DNA from: Bacillota bacterium
Lineage (GTDB): Bacteria > Bacillota > Clostridia > Lachnospirales > Lachnospiraceae
Direction: 5' to 3'
Assembly: GCA_023420085.1 (NCBI GenBank)
Contig: JAEZWQ010000025.1
Location: 124,001 to 188,000 of the forward strand
DNA length: 64,000 bases
In this document: piece by piece, positions 55,215-62,558 of the stretch
How positions within the stretch are numbered: the first letter of the stretch is position 1
Layout of the letters: each line of letters starts with the position of its first letter
Made by a program: the position numbers and the translations under genes
Notes under the pieces: model-generated
What the model was told of the DNA's origin: nothing
The model's database searches: none
What the model saw: the letters and a program-made list of their open reading frames with translations, nothing else

Positions 55215-56891
55215 ATGAGGAAGATAAAAAGGATTTTATTTTTTGTTGTGTGTTTTATAATCTTATGCTTGTTAGTATTATTTTTTTATAAAAGATACTC
55301 ATCAAATAAGGAAGTGATTTCTTTAACTGAGGTATTGCCAGGGAAACAACTTCAGGAAAATCAAACATATATATTTATAGATGATAAATATCTTGATGAA
55401 GATAGGGGACTAATACATGAACATAATCCATACCTACCTATGGAGATGGCAGCAGAGTATGATTCAAGATTTTACTTTCAAGAAGGAACAAATGAATTAT
55501 TATTCACAAACTCTAAAGAGGTTATAAGATTTAAAGAAGGCGATAGTATGACTATAAAAGATAATAAAGGTCAAGAGATAAATACTATTCCTTTTGTGAT
55601 AGTGAATGGTAAACAATATATTAGCGTTGATTTTATGAACTCTTATTCTGGGGGAAATATAAAATTTGAGAAAGATCCAGATCGTATTATCATTTTTAGT
55701 AGAGGTACAGAGTTTAAGTCTGTAAACAACAATGAATATATTAGAAATTTGACAGGACATAAGAGCTATGTACTTCAACAAACTAATAATACTAAAGTAA
55801 AAGTTTTATCTGAAAATATTGTTGATGGATGGTCAAAAGTTGTATCAAAAGAAGGTTATGTAGGATATATTGAAAATTCAAATATTGGGTCAGCCATTCA
55901 AGAAAATGATGGTATAGATGATAGCTATAGATATTTTACCCTTGGAGAAAAGGTAAAATTAGGATGGCATCAAGTTGGTGGTCAAGAAGGAAATATAACG
56001 GGAATGAATTTGGCTGCTCTAAATCATATAAATGTTATTTCACCAACATGGTTTTCAATAATTGATAATAATGGAAGTATATCAAACTTTTCAAGTACTG
56101 AATATGTAGAACAAATGCATAGTAAGAATATAAAGGTTTGGATTTTAGTTGATGATTTTAATAAAGATATAAATTTGACTGATATATTTAAAAATGAAGC
56201 GTCAAGAAAAGCGTTAATAAATAACTTAGTTACCTCAACAAAGGCTGTAGGAGCAGATGGTATAAATATTGATTTTGAACATATTACAAAAGAAAATGCA
56301 TATTCATATATTCAATTTTTACGAGAATTATATCTAGTAACTAGAAGTCAAAACTTAATTATTTCTACTGATAACTATGTACCAATGGAGTATAATAAAC
56401 ATTATTTTAGAGATCAACAAAATCAGGTTATAGACTATTTTATCATCATGGGATATGATGAACATACAGGTGGTTCAGAAAGCGCTGGTTCGGTCTCATC
56501 ATATAATTTTGTTAAAAAAGGGATAGAAAATACATTGAAAGATGTGCCTAAAGAAAAAGTTATTAATGGGATACCTTTCTATACAAGGTTATGGAAGGAA
56601 GAACCTACTACAACAGCTGGAAGTAATACTTTAACAAGTGAAATATTGAGCTTAAAAGGTCAAGATAAGGTGCTGAGTGATCTAGGAGCTGATGTTAAGT
56701 GGGATGAAGATGCTAAGCAAAATTATATGGAAATTATAAAAGCTGGGGTTACATATAAAATGTGGCTAGAAGATGAAAAATCATTAAATGAAAAGCTGCA
56801 GTTAGTAAGAGATAATGACCTAGCAGGATTTGCAATTTGGAAACTTTCACTTGAACCAGATGATTTATGGGGAAAACTAAACTATGAGTAA
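55215..56891 (+). CDS. Membrane-anchored GH18 family protein with SH3 and amine-oxidase-like domains
   Basis: An envelope glycoside hydrolase of the YdhD/YaaH type, probably acting on peptidoglycan GlcNAc linkages. The 558-residue protein has a membrane anchor (5-27), a copper-amine-oxidase-N-like beta domain (about 45-170), a bacterial SH3 domain (about 185-225) and a GH18 barrel (about 245-555). The catalytic DxxDxDxE motif is DGINIDFEH with the acid Glu at about 355; IMGYDEHTGG and a late LAGFAIWKLSLEPD complete the barrel. AAGGAGG selects ATG 55215. Its end overlaps the next gene by 8 bases. Confidence 0.9.
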   Translation: MRKIKRILFFVVCFIILCLLVLFFYKRYSSNKEVISLTEVLPGKQLQENQTYIFIDDKYLDEDRGLIHEHNPYLPMEMAAEYDSRFYFQEGTNELLFTNSKEVIRFKEGDSMTIKDNKGQEINTIPFVIVNGKQYISVDFMNSYSGGNIKFEKDPDRIIIFSRGTEFKSVNNNEYIRNLTGHKSYVLQQTNNTKVKVLSENIVDGWSKVVSKEGYVGYIENSNIGSAIQENDGIDDSYRYFTLGEKVKLGWHQVGGQEGNITGMNLAALNHINVISPTWFSIIDNNGSISNFSSTEYVEQMHSKNIKVWILVDDFNKDINLTDIFKNEASRKALINNLVTSTKAVGADGINIDFEHITKENAYSYIQFLRELYLVTRSQNLIISTDNYVPMEYNKHYFRDQQNQVIDYFIIMGYDEHTGGSESAGSVSSYNFVKKGIENTLKDVPKEKVINGIPFYTRLWKEEPTTTAGSNTLTSEILSLKGQDKVLSDLGADVKWDEDAKQNYMEIIKAGVTYKMWLEDEKSLNEKLQLVRDNDLAGFAIWKLSLEPDDLWGKLNYE

Positions 56892-57840
56892 AACTATATT
56901 AGGAATATTTCAATTTATATTGACAATACTAATATTATTTACAATGTATATAATGCAAATATATTCAATATTGCCATCTTTATATAGGGTGGCAATATTT
57001 GTGGTAATGCTAATACTTATCTTAATAAACTGGTTAAGATTTGCGTATATGAAGAGTAGAATTAAAATATTTGTATCCATTTTTTTTAGTATAATTATTT
57101 GCATATTTTTTATTTGTATAAATATAGTATTAAATAACAATATTAATTTGATAAAAGGATTGAGTAAAGAGGAAAAGCTACTTGAAGTTAGCAGAGAAGA
57201 CATTAATACACAAACTAAACCTTTTAATATTTTGTTATCTATAAATTTTAACAAAGAAATAAAAAATAATAATTCTGGAGAAATTAATACTCTTATTACA
57301 GTTAATCCTAAAAATAAAAGGATATTATTTACACTTATCCCAGAATTTTTAAATAAGAAGAGTATTAAAGAAGTTAATTCTGACTATAAAAAAACATATA
57401 ATGCTAATATCAATTTTAATATAAAGACAAATCTTGATACCATTGATAGTTTGATAAAATATAATGATAGTAGTGAAGATGGAATTAAAGATATAATAAT
57501 GAATAATTTATTATCAGGAATAGATATTAAAAATAATATAAATCAATCAAAAGATATAATTATTCAAAAAATTTCAAAAATTTTTAACATAAAAAATTTA
57601 CTTAGATTTAACGATATGTTAAGAAATATAGATGGTGGAATAATAACAAATCTTAAACCTAACCATATATATGGATTAATGAATTCAAGTATAGAAAATA
57701 TCTTTGTAAAGTGGAATACAGAAACGCAGATAGATTATAGTAAGGTTATAACTGATATTGGCGGAATGATATTTAATAATATTGAAAATAGTCAATTGAA
57801 TAAAAGTATAATAAATAAAATTGAAGAATATAGTAGATAA
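56884..57840 (+). CDS. Degenerate LytR-CpsA-Psr (LCP)-like membrane protein
   Basis: A 318-residue protein with three N-terminal membrane helices (about 5-25, 30-48, 57-80) and an external domain. I read that domain as a diverged LCP fold. PFNILLSINF (about 112) occupies the usual FNILLLGxD position. NTLITVNPKNKRILFTLIPEF (about 135-155) occupies DTIMxxxxNPKTKKxxxxSIPRD. ITNLKPNHIYGLM (about 254) matches the late TNL segment. The Asp and Arg residues that bind the lipid pyrophosphate in active LCP enzymes are missing, so it may be a non-catalytic relative. LCP enzymes attach polymers to the cell wall. It overlaps the GH18 gene by 8 bases and is probably translated with it. Confidence 0.5.
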   Translation: MSKTILGIFQFILTILILFTMYIMQIYSILPSLYRVAIFVVMLILILINWLRFAYMKSRIKIFVSIFFSIIICIFFICINIVLNNNINLIKGLSKEEKLLEVSREDINTQTKPFNILLSINFNKEIKNNNSGEINTLITVNPKNKRILFTLIPEFLNKKSIKEVNSDYKKTYNANINFNIKTNLDTIDSLIKYNDSSEDGIKDIIMNNLLSGIDIKNNINQSKDIIIQKISKIFNIKNLLRFNDMLRNIDGGIITNLKPNHIYGLMNSSIENIFVKWNTETQIDYSKVITDIGGMIFNNIENSQLNKSIINKIEEYSR

Positions 57841-57880
57841 TATATAGAATAATTAAAAATCAGCATTATAAATTGGGAAT

Positions 57881-57902
57881 AAAAAAAAGCCCCTTACGGG
57901 GC
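57881..57902 (-). terminator. Minus-strand intrinsic terminator with no annotated gene upstream
   Basis: GCCCC/GGGGC (57898-57902 with 57889-57893) closes a 4-nt loop and, on the minus strand, is followed by eight U residues (57888-57881). On the plus strand no T run follows, so it faces the gap at 57903-58200. Confidence 0.9.
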
Positions 57903-58020
57903 ACATAGAAAGGTATTGAAGAAATAAAAGAGCTAATATTATTAAGTAAATATATTTTGATAGAATCGTAACTTAAAAAGTATAATACATATATAGACTC
58001 TTATTAAATCTTTCAGATGT
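57881..58020 (-). ncRNA. Predicted small RNA of about 140 nt, unknown family
   Basis: A complete transcription unit is visible: a promoter at 58025-58053, predicted start 58018-58020, and a perfect terminator at 57881-57902. The body has no good reading frame. Its ends can pair: ACAU (58020-58017) with AUGU (57906-57903), GAAAG (58014-58010) with CUUUC (57912-57908), AAGAG (58002-57998) with CUCUU (57932-57928), and an inner hairpin UUAAGU/ACUUAA (57976-57971 with 57947-57942). This gives a rod with internal loops, a shape also seen in 6S RNA, but I do not recognise conserved 6S sequence. It lies between the LCP-like gene and the deacetylase gene. Confidence 0.65.
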
Positions 58021-58024
58021 GATA

Positions 58025-58053
58025 ATTATAACATAAAATTTATTGAAATTCAA
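58025..58053 (-). promoter_or_regulatory. Promoter of the predicted small RNA
   Basis: On the minus strand, TTGAAT (58053-58048), an exact 17-bp spacer and TATAAT (58030-58025) preceded by TG at the extended -10 position. It is among the best promoters in the window. Confidence 0.8.
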
Positions 58054-58211
58054 GTATTATATTGGTCATATTTAACATTAATACGCGCTAGTTCAAGTAT
58101 ATATTAATAAAAATATAATAAAATTGTAATAAATGTAATTATTAATACCTAGATTTTTTTATTAGTGAGTATTATTATTGTTAATAATTAGGTAAGTATT
58201 CAGGAGGGTAT

Positions 58212-59495
58212 ATGAGCAATAGTAATAGTAAAATAAAAGGTAATAAGATATTATTGGCTATAATTATTCTGATAATTCTTTTATTTTTATTTATTGTCAA
58301 ATATTTTATAGGTGATTCTTCAGGTAATAATGTAACTATAATAGATAGACTTTTAGGAGATACATATGATATTTCGGTAAATAAAAAAGAATTTGGGACG
58401 GCAGATTTAAAAAAAGATGACCGTGGTAATTTTTATATTTATCTAAATACGGGAATGGAAAAACTTGATTCAGCAATAGAAAAGATTGTAAATGATTATA
58501 GAACTAATGCTACAACATATGAAACTTATAGTATAGATTGTACATCTAGAGTTTTATTTAATAATATATATGAAGTAAAATATATGTTATTAGAAGATAA
58601 AAAGCCCAATGCAGAGGTAGCGAAGAGTATAAATGTTTATTATTCTAAGTCTACAGATGAGATAATTAACTATACAAATATATTGAGAGATTACTATAAA
58701 AGCATATCAAAATATAGATATAATGATGAATTAGATTTTAATGATGTAGACATGAAAACTTTTGTAATTAATAATGACGAAGTTACATTTGGAAAGGGAG
58801 ATAAAAAACTTAGCATTAATTATGAAAAATATAAATTATTATTTAAATCAGAGATTGGCATACCTTCTATATATTCAGGTGAGGTCTATAAACCTAAGAT
58901 TATGCCAATAGATCCGAATAAAAAGCATATAGCATTTACTTTTGATGATGGGCCAGCAAATCAAAACCATGTTAGAATTAGAGAGATATTTGATAAATAT
59001 AACCAACAGGCTACATTTTTCTTTGTAGGACAGATGGCAATTCAAAATCCTAATATGGTGCTTGATTCATATAAAAAAGGCCATATGATATGTAGCCATA
59101 GTTGGACACATCCAGATTTAGTAAGACTTACTCCGGAACAACAAGCAAAGGAAATACTGGATACTGATGATGAACTATTTAAGATAACAGGTCATGATAT
59201 AAATTACTTAAGGCCTCCATATGGATCATTTAACCAGTCTGTAAAAGAAATTGTAAACGATAAAATAGCATTATGGAGCGTTGATTCACTTGACTGGAAA
59301 AGTCGTGATACTAATGCTATAATAAATGAAGTTAGACCTTATATAGCTGATGGAGCAGTTGTGCTATTCCATGATTTATATGATGCTACTGCAAATGCTA
59401 TAGAAATATTAGTTCCAGAATTGATACAGCAAGGATACCAATTTGTTAGATATGATGTTTTGGAAGACTATATGAATAAAAAAGGTAATAATTAA
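58212..59495 (+). CDS. Membrane-anchored polysaccharide (peptidoglycan) deacetylase
   Basis: A NodB-domain deacetylase that removes acetyl groups from cell-wall GlcNAc or MurNAc, often giving lysozyme resistance. The 427-residue protein has a membrane anchor (12-35), an accessory domain (about 60-230, RsiV/DUF-like) and the catalytic domain from about 240. Motifs are FTFDDGP (243), HSWTHP (296), RPPYG (334), LWSVDSLDW and VLFHD, with all catalytic Asp/His residues present. AGGAGGG precedes the ATG. It fits the run of wall genes upstream and could protect against host lysozyme. Confidence 0.94.
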   Translation: MSNSNSKIKGNKILLAIIILIILLFLFIVKYFIGDSSGNNVTIIDRLLGDTYDISVNKKEFGTADLKKDDRGNFYIYLNTGMEKLDSAIEKIVNDYRTNATTYETYSIDCTSRVLFNNIYEVKYMLLEDKKPNAEVAKSINVYYSKSTDEIINYTNILRDYYKSISKYRYNDELDFNDVDMKTFVINNDEVTFGKGDKKLSINYEKYKLLFKSEIGIPSIYSGEVYKPKIMPIDPNKKHIAFTFDDGPANQNHVRIREIFDKYNQQATFFFVGQMAIQNPNMVLDSYKKGHMICSHSWTHPDLVRLTPEQQAKEILDTDDELFKITGHDINYLRPPYGSFNQSVKEIVNDKIALWSVDSLDWKSRDTNAIINEVRPYIADGAVVLFHDLYDATANAIEILVPELIQQGYQFVRYDVLEDYMNKKGNN

Positions 59496-59500
59496 TAAAT

Positions 59501-59536
59501 AATAGCTCTACAGCATTAGCTGTTTAGAGCTATTTT
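59501..59536 (+). terminator. Terminator after the deacetylase gene
   Basis: A 10-bp stem (59501-59510 with 59525-59534), a TT bulge, a 4-bp CAGC/GCTG stem and an ATTA loop; TATTTT runs along the 3' side. Confidence 0.75.
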
Positions 59537-59542
59537 AGTAGG

Positions 59543-59592
59543 AAAGGAGAGTTAGGTGTATCTTAATTTGATTCATCATAGACACTTATATG
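59543..59592 (+). promoter_or_regulatory. Distal Shine-Dalgarno with intervening hairpin, yeiH leader
   Basis: GAAAGGAGA spans 59542-59550, but the ATG is at 59590 (40 nt from the SD core). TAGGTGT (59553-59559) pairs with ACACTTA (59582-59588) over 7 bp with one G-U pair. Removing the loop leaves about 4 nt between SD and ATG. No nearer SD exists. Confidence 0.5.
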
Positions 59593-60606
59593 GACGTTAA
59601 AATTTTTAGGACTAAAAGTTTTTGGTTAGCTGTTTTATTTACAGCTATAGCTTCATTTTTAGGCAAATATTTGGCTATGCTTCCAGGCATAAAAGTTATT
59701 GGTGCAATGGTGATAGCTTTACTTATAGGAATGTTATATCAGTTAATTCCTAATTTTAAGGATATTACTTCAAAAGGAGTACCATTTATTTCAAATAAAA
59801 TATTAAGGTTAGGAATAATATTACTGGGATTTAAATTAAATCTACTAGTATTATTAGAATCGGGTATAAAAACAATTGGTATAGCAATTGTTGTTGTTAC
59901 AGTCACAATTGTATTAACGTATATTCTATCTAAAAGATTTGGAGTTAACGATGAACTAGCATTACTGGCAGCAAGTGGATGTGGCGTATGTGGTGCTGCA
60001 GCAGTTATGGGAGTATCTCCACAGGTTAAGGCAAAATCAGATGATTCTGTGTTAGCAGTTGCAGTTGTTTGTATATTAGGAACAATATTTACATTGATAG
60101 AAGTTTTTGCAAAACCTATACTTGGATTAAGCGATATACAGTTTGGAATTTTGAATGGGTCAACCTTACATGAAATTGCTCATGCTGTTGCCGCAGCAGG
60201 AGCTGGTAGCGGTGCAACTCAAGAAATTGCAATAATCATGAAGCTGTCTAGAGTCTTGATGTTAGCACCTGTAGCATTATTAGTTGGTATATTTTATCAT
60301 AAAAAAAATAAAGTTAGTACAGAGCATAATAAGCTGCCAATACCATGGTTTATGCTAGGATTTCTTATTACATCAGCAATAGGAAGTGTATTGGTCAAAA
60401 ATTATGGAGTTGGAATACAAGAAAGTATAAAATATTTAGAATCGCTTGCATATATATTGCTTGGAATGGCTATGTGTGCACTTGGGGTAAGTGTTAATTT
60501 TAAGGTAATCAAAGAAAGAGGACATAAAATACTTATACCATGCTTTATATCATCAGTAGTGTTATTAATTATAGGATATATTTTTGCTAAATTATTATAC
60601 ATATAA
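59590..60606 (+). CDS. YeiH/UPF0324 family membrane protein (putative sulfate exporter family)
   Basis: A 338-residue protein with about 10 membrane helices. Conserved segments are FISNKILRLGIILLGFKL, SGCGVCGAAAVMG and NGSTLHEIAHAVAAAG, matching the YeiH/UPF0324 family, annotated as putative sulfate exporters on limited evidence. No SD lies near the ATG; see the distal SD with hairpin. It ends at a very long terminator convergent with nanA. Its role beside a sialic-acid locus is not clear. Confidence 0.88.
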   Translation: MDVKIFRTKSFWLAVLFTAIASFLGKYLAMLPGIKVIGAMVIALLIGMLYQLIPNFKDITSKGVPFISNKILRLGIILLGFKLNLLVLLESGIKTIGIAIVVVTVTIVLTYILSKRFGVNDELALLAASGCGVCGAAAVMGVSPQVKAKSDDSVLAVAVVCILGTIFTLIEVFAKPILGLSDIQFGILNGSTLHEIAHAVAAAGAGSGATQEIAIIMKLSRVLMLAPVALLVGIFYHKKNKVSTEHNKLPIPWFMLGFLITSAIGSVLVKNYGVGIQESIKYLESLAYILLGMAMCALGVSVNFKVIKERGHKILIPCFISSVVLLIIGYIFAKLLYI

Positions 60607-60669
60607 AAACTACCTAAACTGGGCTAGATTCCATACTTAGTATTGGATTTAGTCCGTTTAGGTAGTTTT
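60606..60669. terminator. Long bidirectional terminator between yeiH and nanA
   Basis: A 14-bp outer stem (60606-60619 with 60656-60669) continues, after one bulged T, into 11 and 4 more pairs with one mismatch and a 3-nt loop. The A and T runs at its ends suit both convergent genes. Confidence 0.85.
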
Positions 60670-60681
60670 GCTAATTATATT

Positions 60682-61596
60682 CTATAGGTCTTTTACTTCT
60701 TCTATAGCTTTTTTAATATCTTCATATAGGGCTAGTATATTAGGATCATATATGGAAACTGGTAAGAAAGGAAGCCTAGGCGCACCTATAGGACAACCAT
60801 CTAAAGTTATTATAGCCTTACATGCTCCATACATTGATTTGAATGAGCATAATCTATAAATTAGAGGAGTAATAATATTTTGAACTTTAATTGCTTCATC
60901 ATATTTATGTGCCCTAATAAGTTCTTCAAGCTTAATGTATAATTCAGGCATAGCACCATATGTTCCACCAATACCAGCATCTGCTCCTAGTATATGTCCG
61001 GCTAAATATTGTTCATCTGGACCATTAAATACAATAAAATTCTCTCCGCCTCTCTTTTTAAATCTTAATATATCGTGTGGAGCATCTGATGAGTTCTTGA
61101 TACCAATAACTTTCTCATTAGCAAGCATTTTATCAAGCAGTTCCATAGATAATGCATATCCTGTTAATTGAGGAATGTTGTATATAAAGAAAGGAAGATT
61201 AGATGCCCTTGTTATTTCTGTCCAGTGTGTATATATGCTTTCTTCACTAAGATGATAGTAAATATTTGGAACAGCTGATGTTGCATGTGCACCAGCTTTT
61301 TCAGCGTGCGCAGCTAGTTCACAAGAAAGTTTTGTACTAGGTGTACCTACATGGACAATAATTGTCATTTTGTCACCAACAGCTTCGCATACAGCTTCTA
61401 CAACCTTTTTACGTTCTTCTTGATCAAGAAGTAATCCTTCCCCTGTACTACCACAAACATAAAGGCTTCTTACTCCTTTATCATAAAAATAATTGCAAAG
61501 TCTTTTTGTTGCTTCTACATCTACATCGCCATTCATATCAAATGGAGTATTAAGTGCTACAGTAACTTGTTTAAATCTTTCTATATCAAAACTCAT
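60682..61596 (-). CDS. nanA: N-acetylneuraminate lyase
   Basis: Splits N-acetylneuraminate to N-acetylmannosamine and pyruvate. The 304-residue TIM barrel has CGSTGEGLLLDQEER, the catalytic Tyr in FIYNIPQLTG, the Schiff-base Lys in VIGIKNSSDAP, and the NAL-type late region. DapA is less likely given the YNIPxxTG motif and the nanE context. The family N-terminus selects ATG 61596. An in-frame ATG at 61656 adds 20 odd residues and overlaps the only SD, so it is rejected. That SD lies 50 nt upstream behind a hairpin. It is divergent from nanE. Confidence 0.93.
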   Translation of the reverse strand: MSFDIERFKQVTVALNTPFDMNGDVDVEATKRLCNYFYDKGVRSLYVCGSTGEGLLLDQEERKKVVEAVCEAVGDKMTIIVHVGTPSTKLSCELAAHAEKAGAHATSAVPNIYYHLSEESIYTHWTEITRASNLPFFIYNIPQLTGYALSMELLDKMLANEKVIGIKNSSDAPHDILRFKKRGGENFIVFNGPDEQYLAGHILGADAGIGGTYGAMPELYIKLEELIRAHKYDEAIKVQNIITPLIYRLCSFKSMYGACKAIITLDGCPIGAPRLPFLPVSIYDPNILALYEDIKKAIEEVKDL

Positions 61597-61654
61597 AATG
61601 CATTCTATACAATAGGTACATAGACGTGTATCGTATTGTATAACTTCTCCTTTC
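61597..61654 (-). promoter_or_regulatory. Distal Shine-Dalgarno with intervening hairpin, nanA leader
   Basis: On the minus strand GAAAGGAGA (61654-61646) lies 50 nt before ATG 61596. Between them TATACAATA (61642-61634) pairs perfectly with TATTGTATA (61614-61606), with an inner 4-bp UACA/UGUA helix. Removing the hairpin leaves 13 nt. Confidence 0.55.
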
Positions 61655-61660
61655 ATTTAT

Positions 61661-61677
61661 TTGCAATATTATTACAA
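61661..61677. promoter_or_regulatory. 17-bp imperfect palindrome upstream of nanA (candidate operator)
   Basis: TTGcAATAtTATTaCAA is symmetrical except at one pair and the centre. It lies just upstream of the nanA SD in the divergent nanA/nanE region. A second inverted repeat, GTATA-N5-TATAC, is at 61691-61705. Either may bind the sialic-acid regulator, which is not in the window. Confidence 0.45.
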
Positions 61678-61806
61678 ACAGTAGTAATTTGTATAGAATT
61701 TATACATTTATGAATAGAATATAACATTATTTTAGTGCAAAATCAATAAAAAAGGAAAAAAATTTCATATAATATAACTAAAAAAATATTTTATTTCAAT
61801 TTTGTC

Positions 61807-61834
61807 TTGATTATATTTAAAATTTTGTTATTAT
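61807..61834 (+). promoter_or_regulatory. nanE operon promoter
   Basis: TTGATT (61807-61812), a 16-bp spacer and TATTAT (61829-61834) preceded by TG at the extended -10 position; the nanE SD (CGGAG) follows. Confidence 0.55.
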
Positions 61835-61862
61835 TAGATTATAGAAAGAAACGGAGATTTCT

Positions 61863-62558
61863 ATGAAAAAAGAAGTTTTTGACAGAATTAAAGGCGGGTT
61901 GATAGTTTCCTGCCAAGCTCTTGAAAATGAGCCATTGCATAGTTCATATATAATGTCGAGAATGGCATATGCGGCATATGAATCTGGCGCTTCAGGTATT
62001 AGAGCGAATTCTGTTGCAGACATACGTAGTATTAAGGATACAGTAAATCTTCCTATCATAGGGATAATTAAAATTGACTATGATGATAGTGAGGTTTATA
62101 TTACACCTACAATCAAGGAAGTTGATGAGTTAGTTGAGTGTGGTACCGACATTATTGCTGTGGATGCGACAGATAGAGTAAGACCTAACGGAAAAACTTT
62201 GGATGAATTCTTTAAGGAGGTTAGGGAAAAATATCCTGAGCAAATTTTTATGGCTGACTGTTCTACTTATGAAGAAGGACTACATGCAGCCAAGATAGGA
62301 TTTGATATAGTTGGAACTACAATGCATGGGTATACAAGTTATACTTCAGGAGCAAAATTACCTAATATCGAACTAATTAAAAAATTAGTAGATAATTGTG
62401 GTACACATGTAATAGCAGAAGGGGGAATTTGGACTCCAGATGACTTAGCTAGTTGTATGGAACAGGGAGTTCTTGCTGCTGTAGTAGGATCTGCGATTAC
62501 AAGACCACAAGAGATAACAAAAAGATTTATGAAAGCTATCAAAAAAGGAGGATGTTAA
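61863..62558 (+). CDS. nanE: N-acylglucosamine-6-phosphate 2-epimerase
   Basis: Converts N-acetylmannosamine-6-phosphate to N-acetylglucosamine-6-phosphate in sialic-acid use. The 231-residue TIM barrel has GGLIVSCQALENEPLHSSYIMSRMA cut across strands 1 and 2, GIIKIDYDDSEVYITPT with the catalytic Lys, IIAVDATDRVRP, MADCSTYEEG and VIAEGGIWTPDDL. All are family hallmarks. CGGAG precedes the ATG. Its stop shares one base with the ATG of the solute-binding gene, so it heads the uptake operon. Confidence 0.97.
   Translation: MKKEVFDRIKGGLIVSCQALENEPLHSSYIMSRMAYAAYESGASGIRANSVADIRSIKDTVNLPIIGIIKIDYDDSEVYITPTIKEVDELVECGTDIIAVDATDRVRPNGKTLDEFFKEVREKYPEQIFMADCSTYEEGLHAAKIGFDIVGTTMHGYTSYTSGAKLPNIELIKKLVDNCGTHVIAEGGIWTPDDLASCMEQGVLAAVVGSAITRPQEITKRFMKAIKKGGC

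Noticed and set aside
61597..61656. Longer NanA start at 61656 giving 20 extra residues
   Set aside because: The extra residues (many Cys/Tyr) do not match NanA N-termini, and that ATG overlaps the only SD; the conserved protein starts at 61596.
62453..62557. Upstream extension of the solute-binding protein
   Set aside because: It would put 35 residues before the lipoprotein signal and run through nanE; AGGAGG at 62546-62551 clearly serves ATG 62558.
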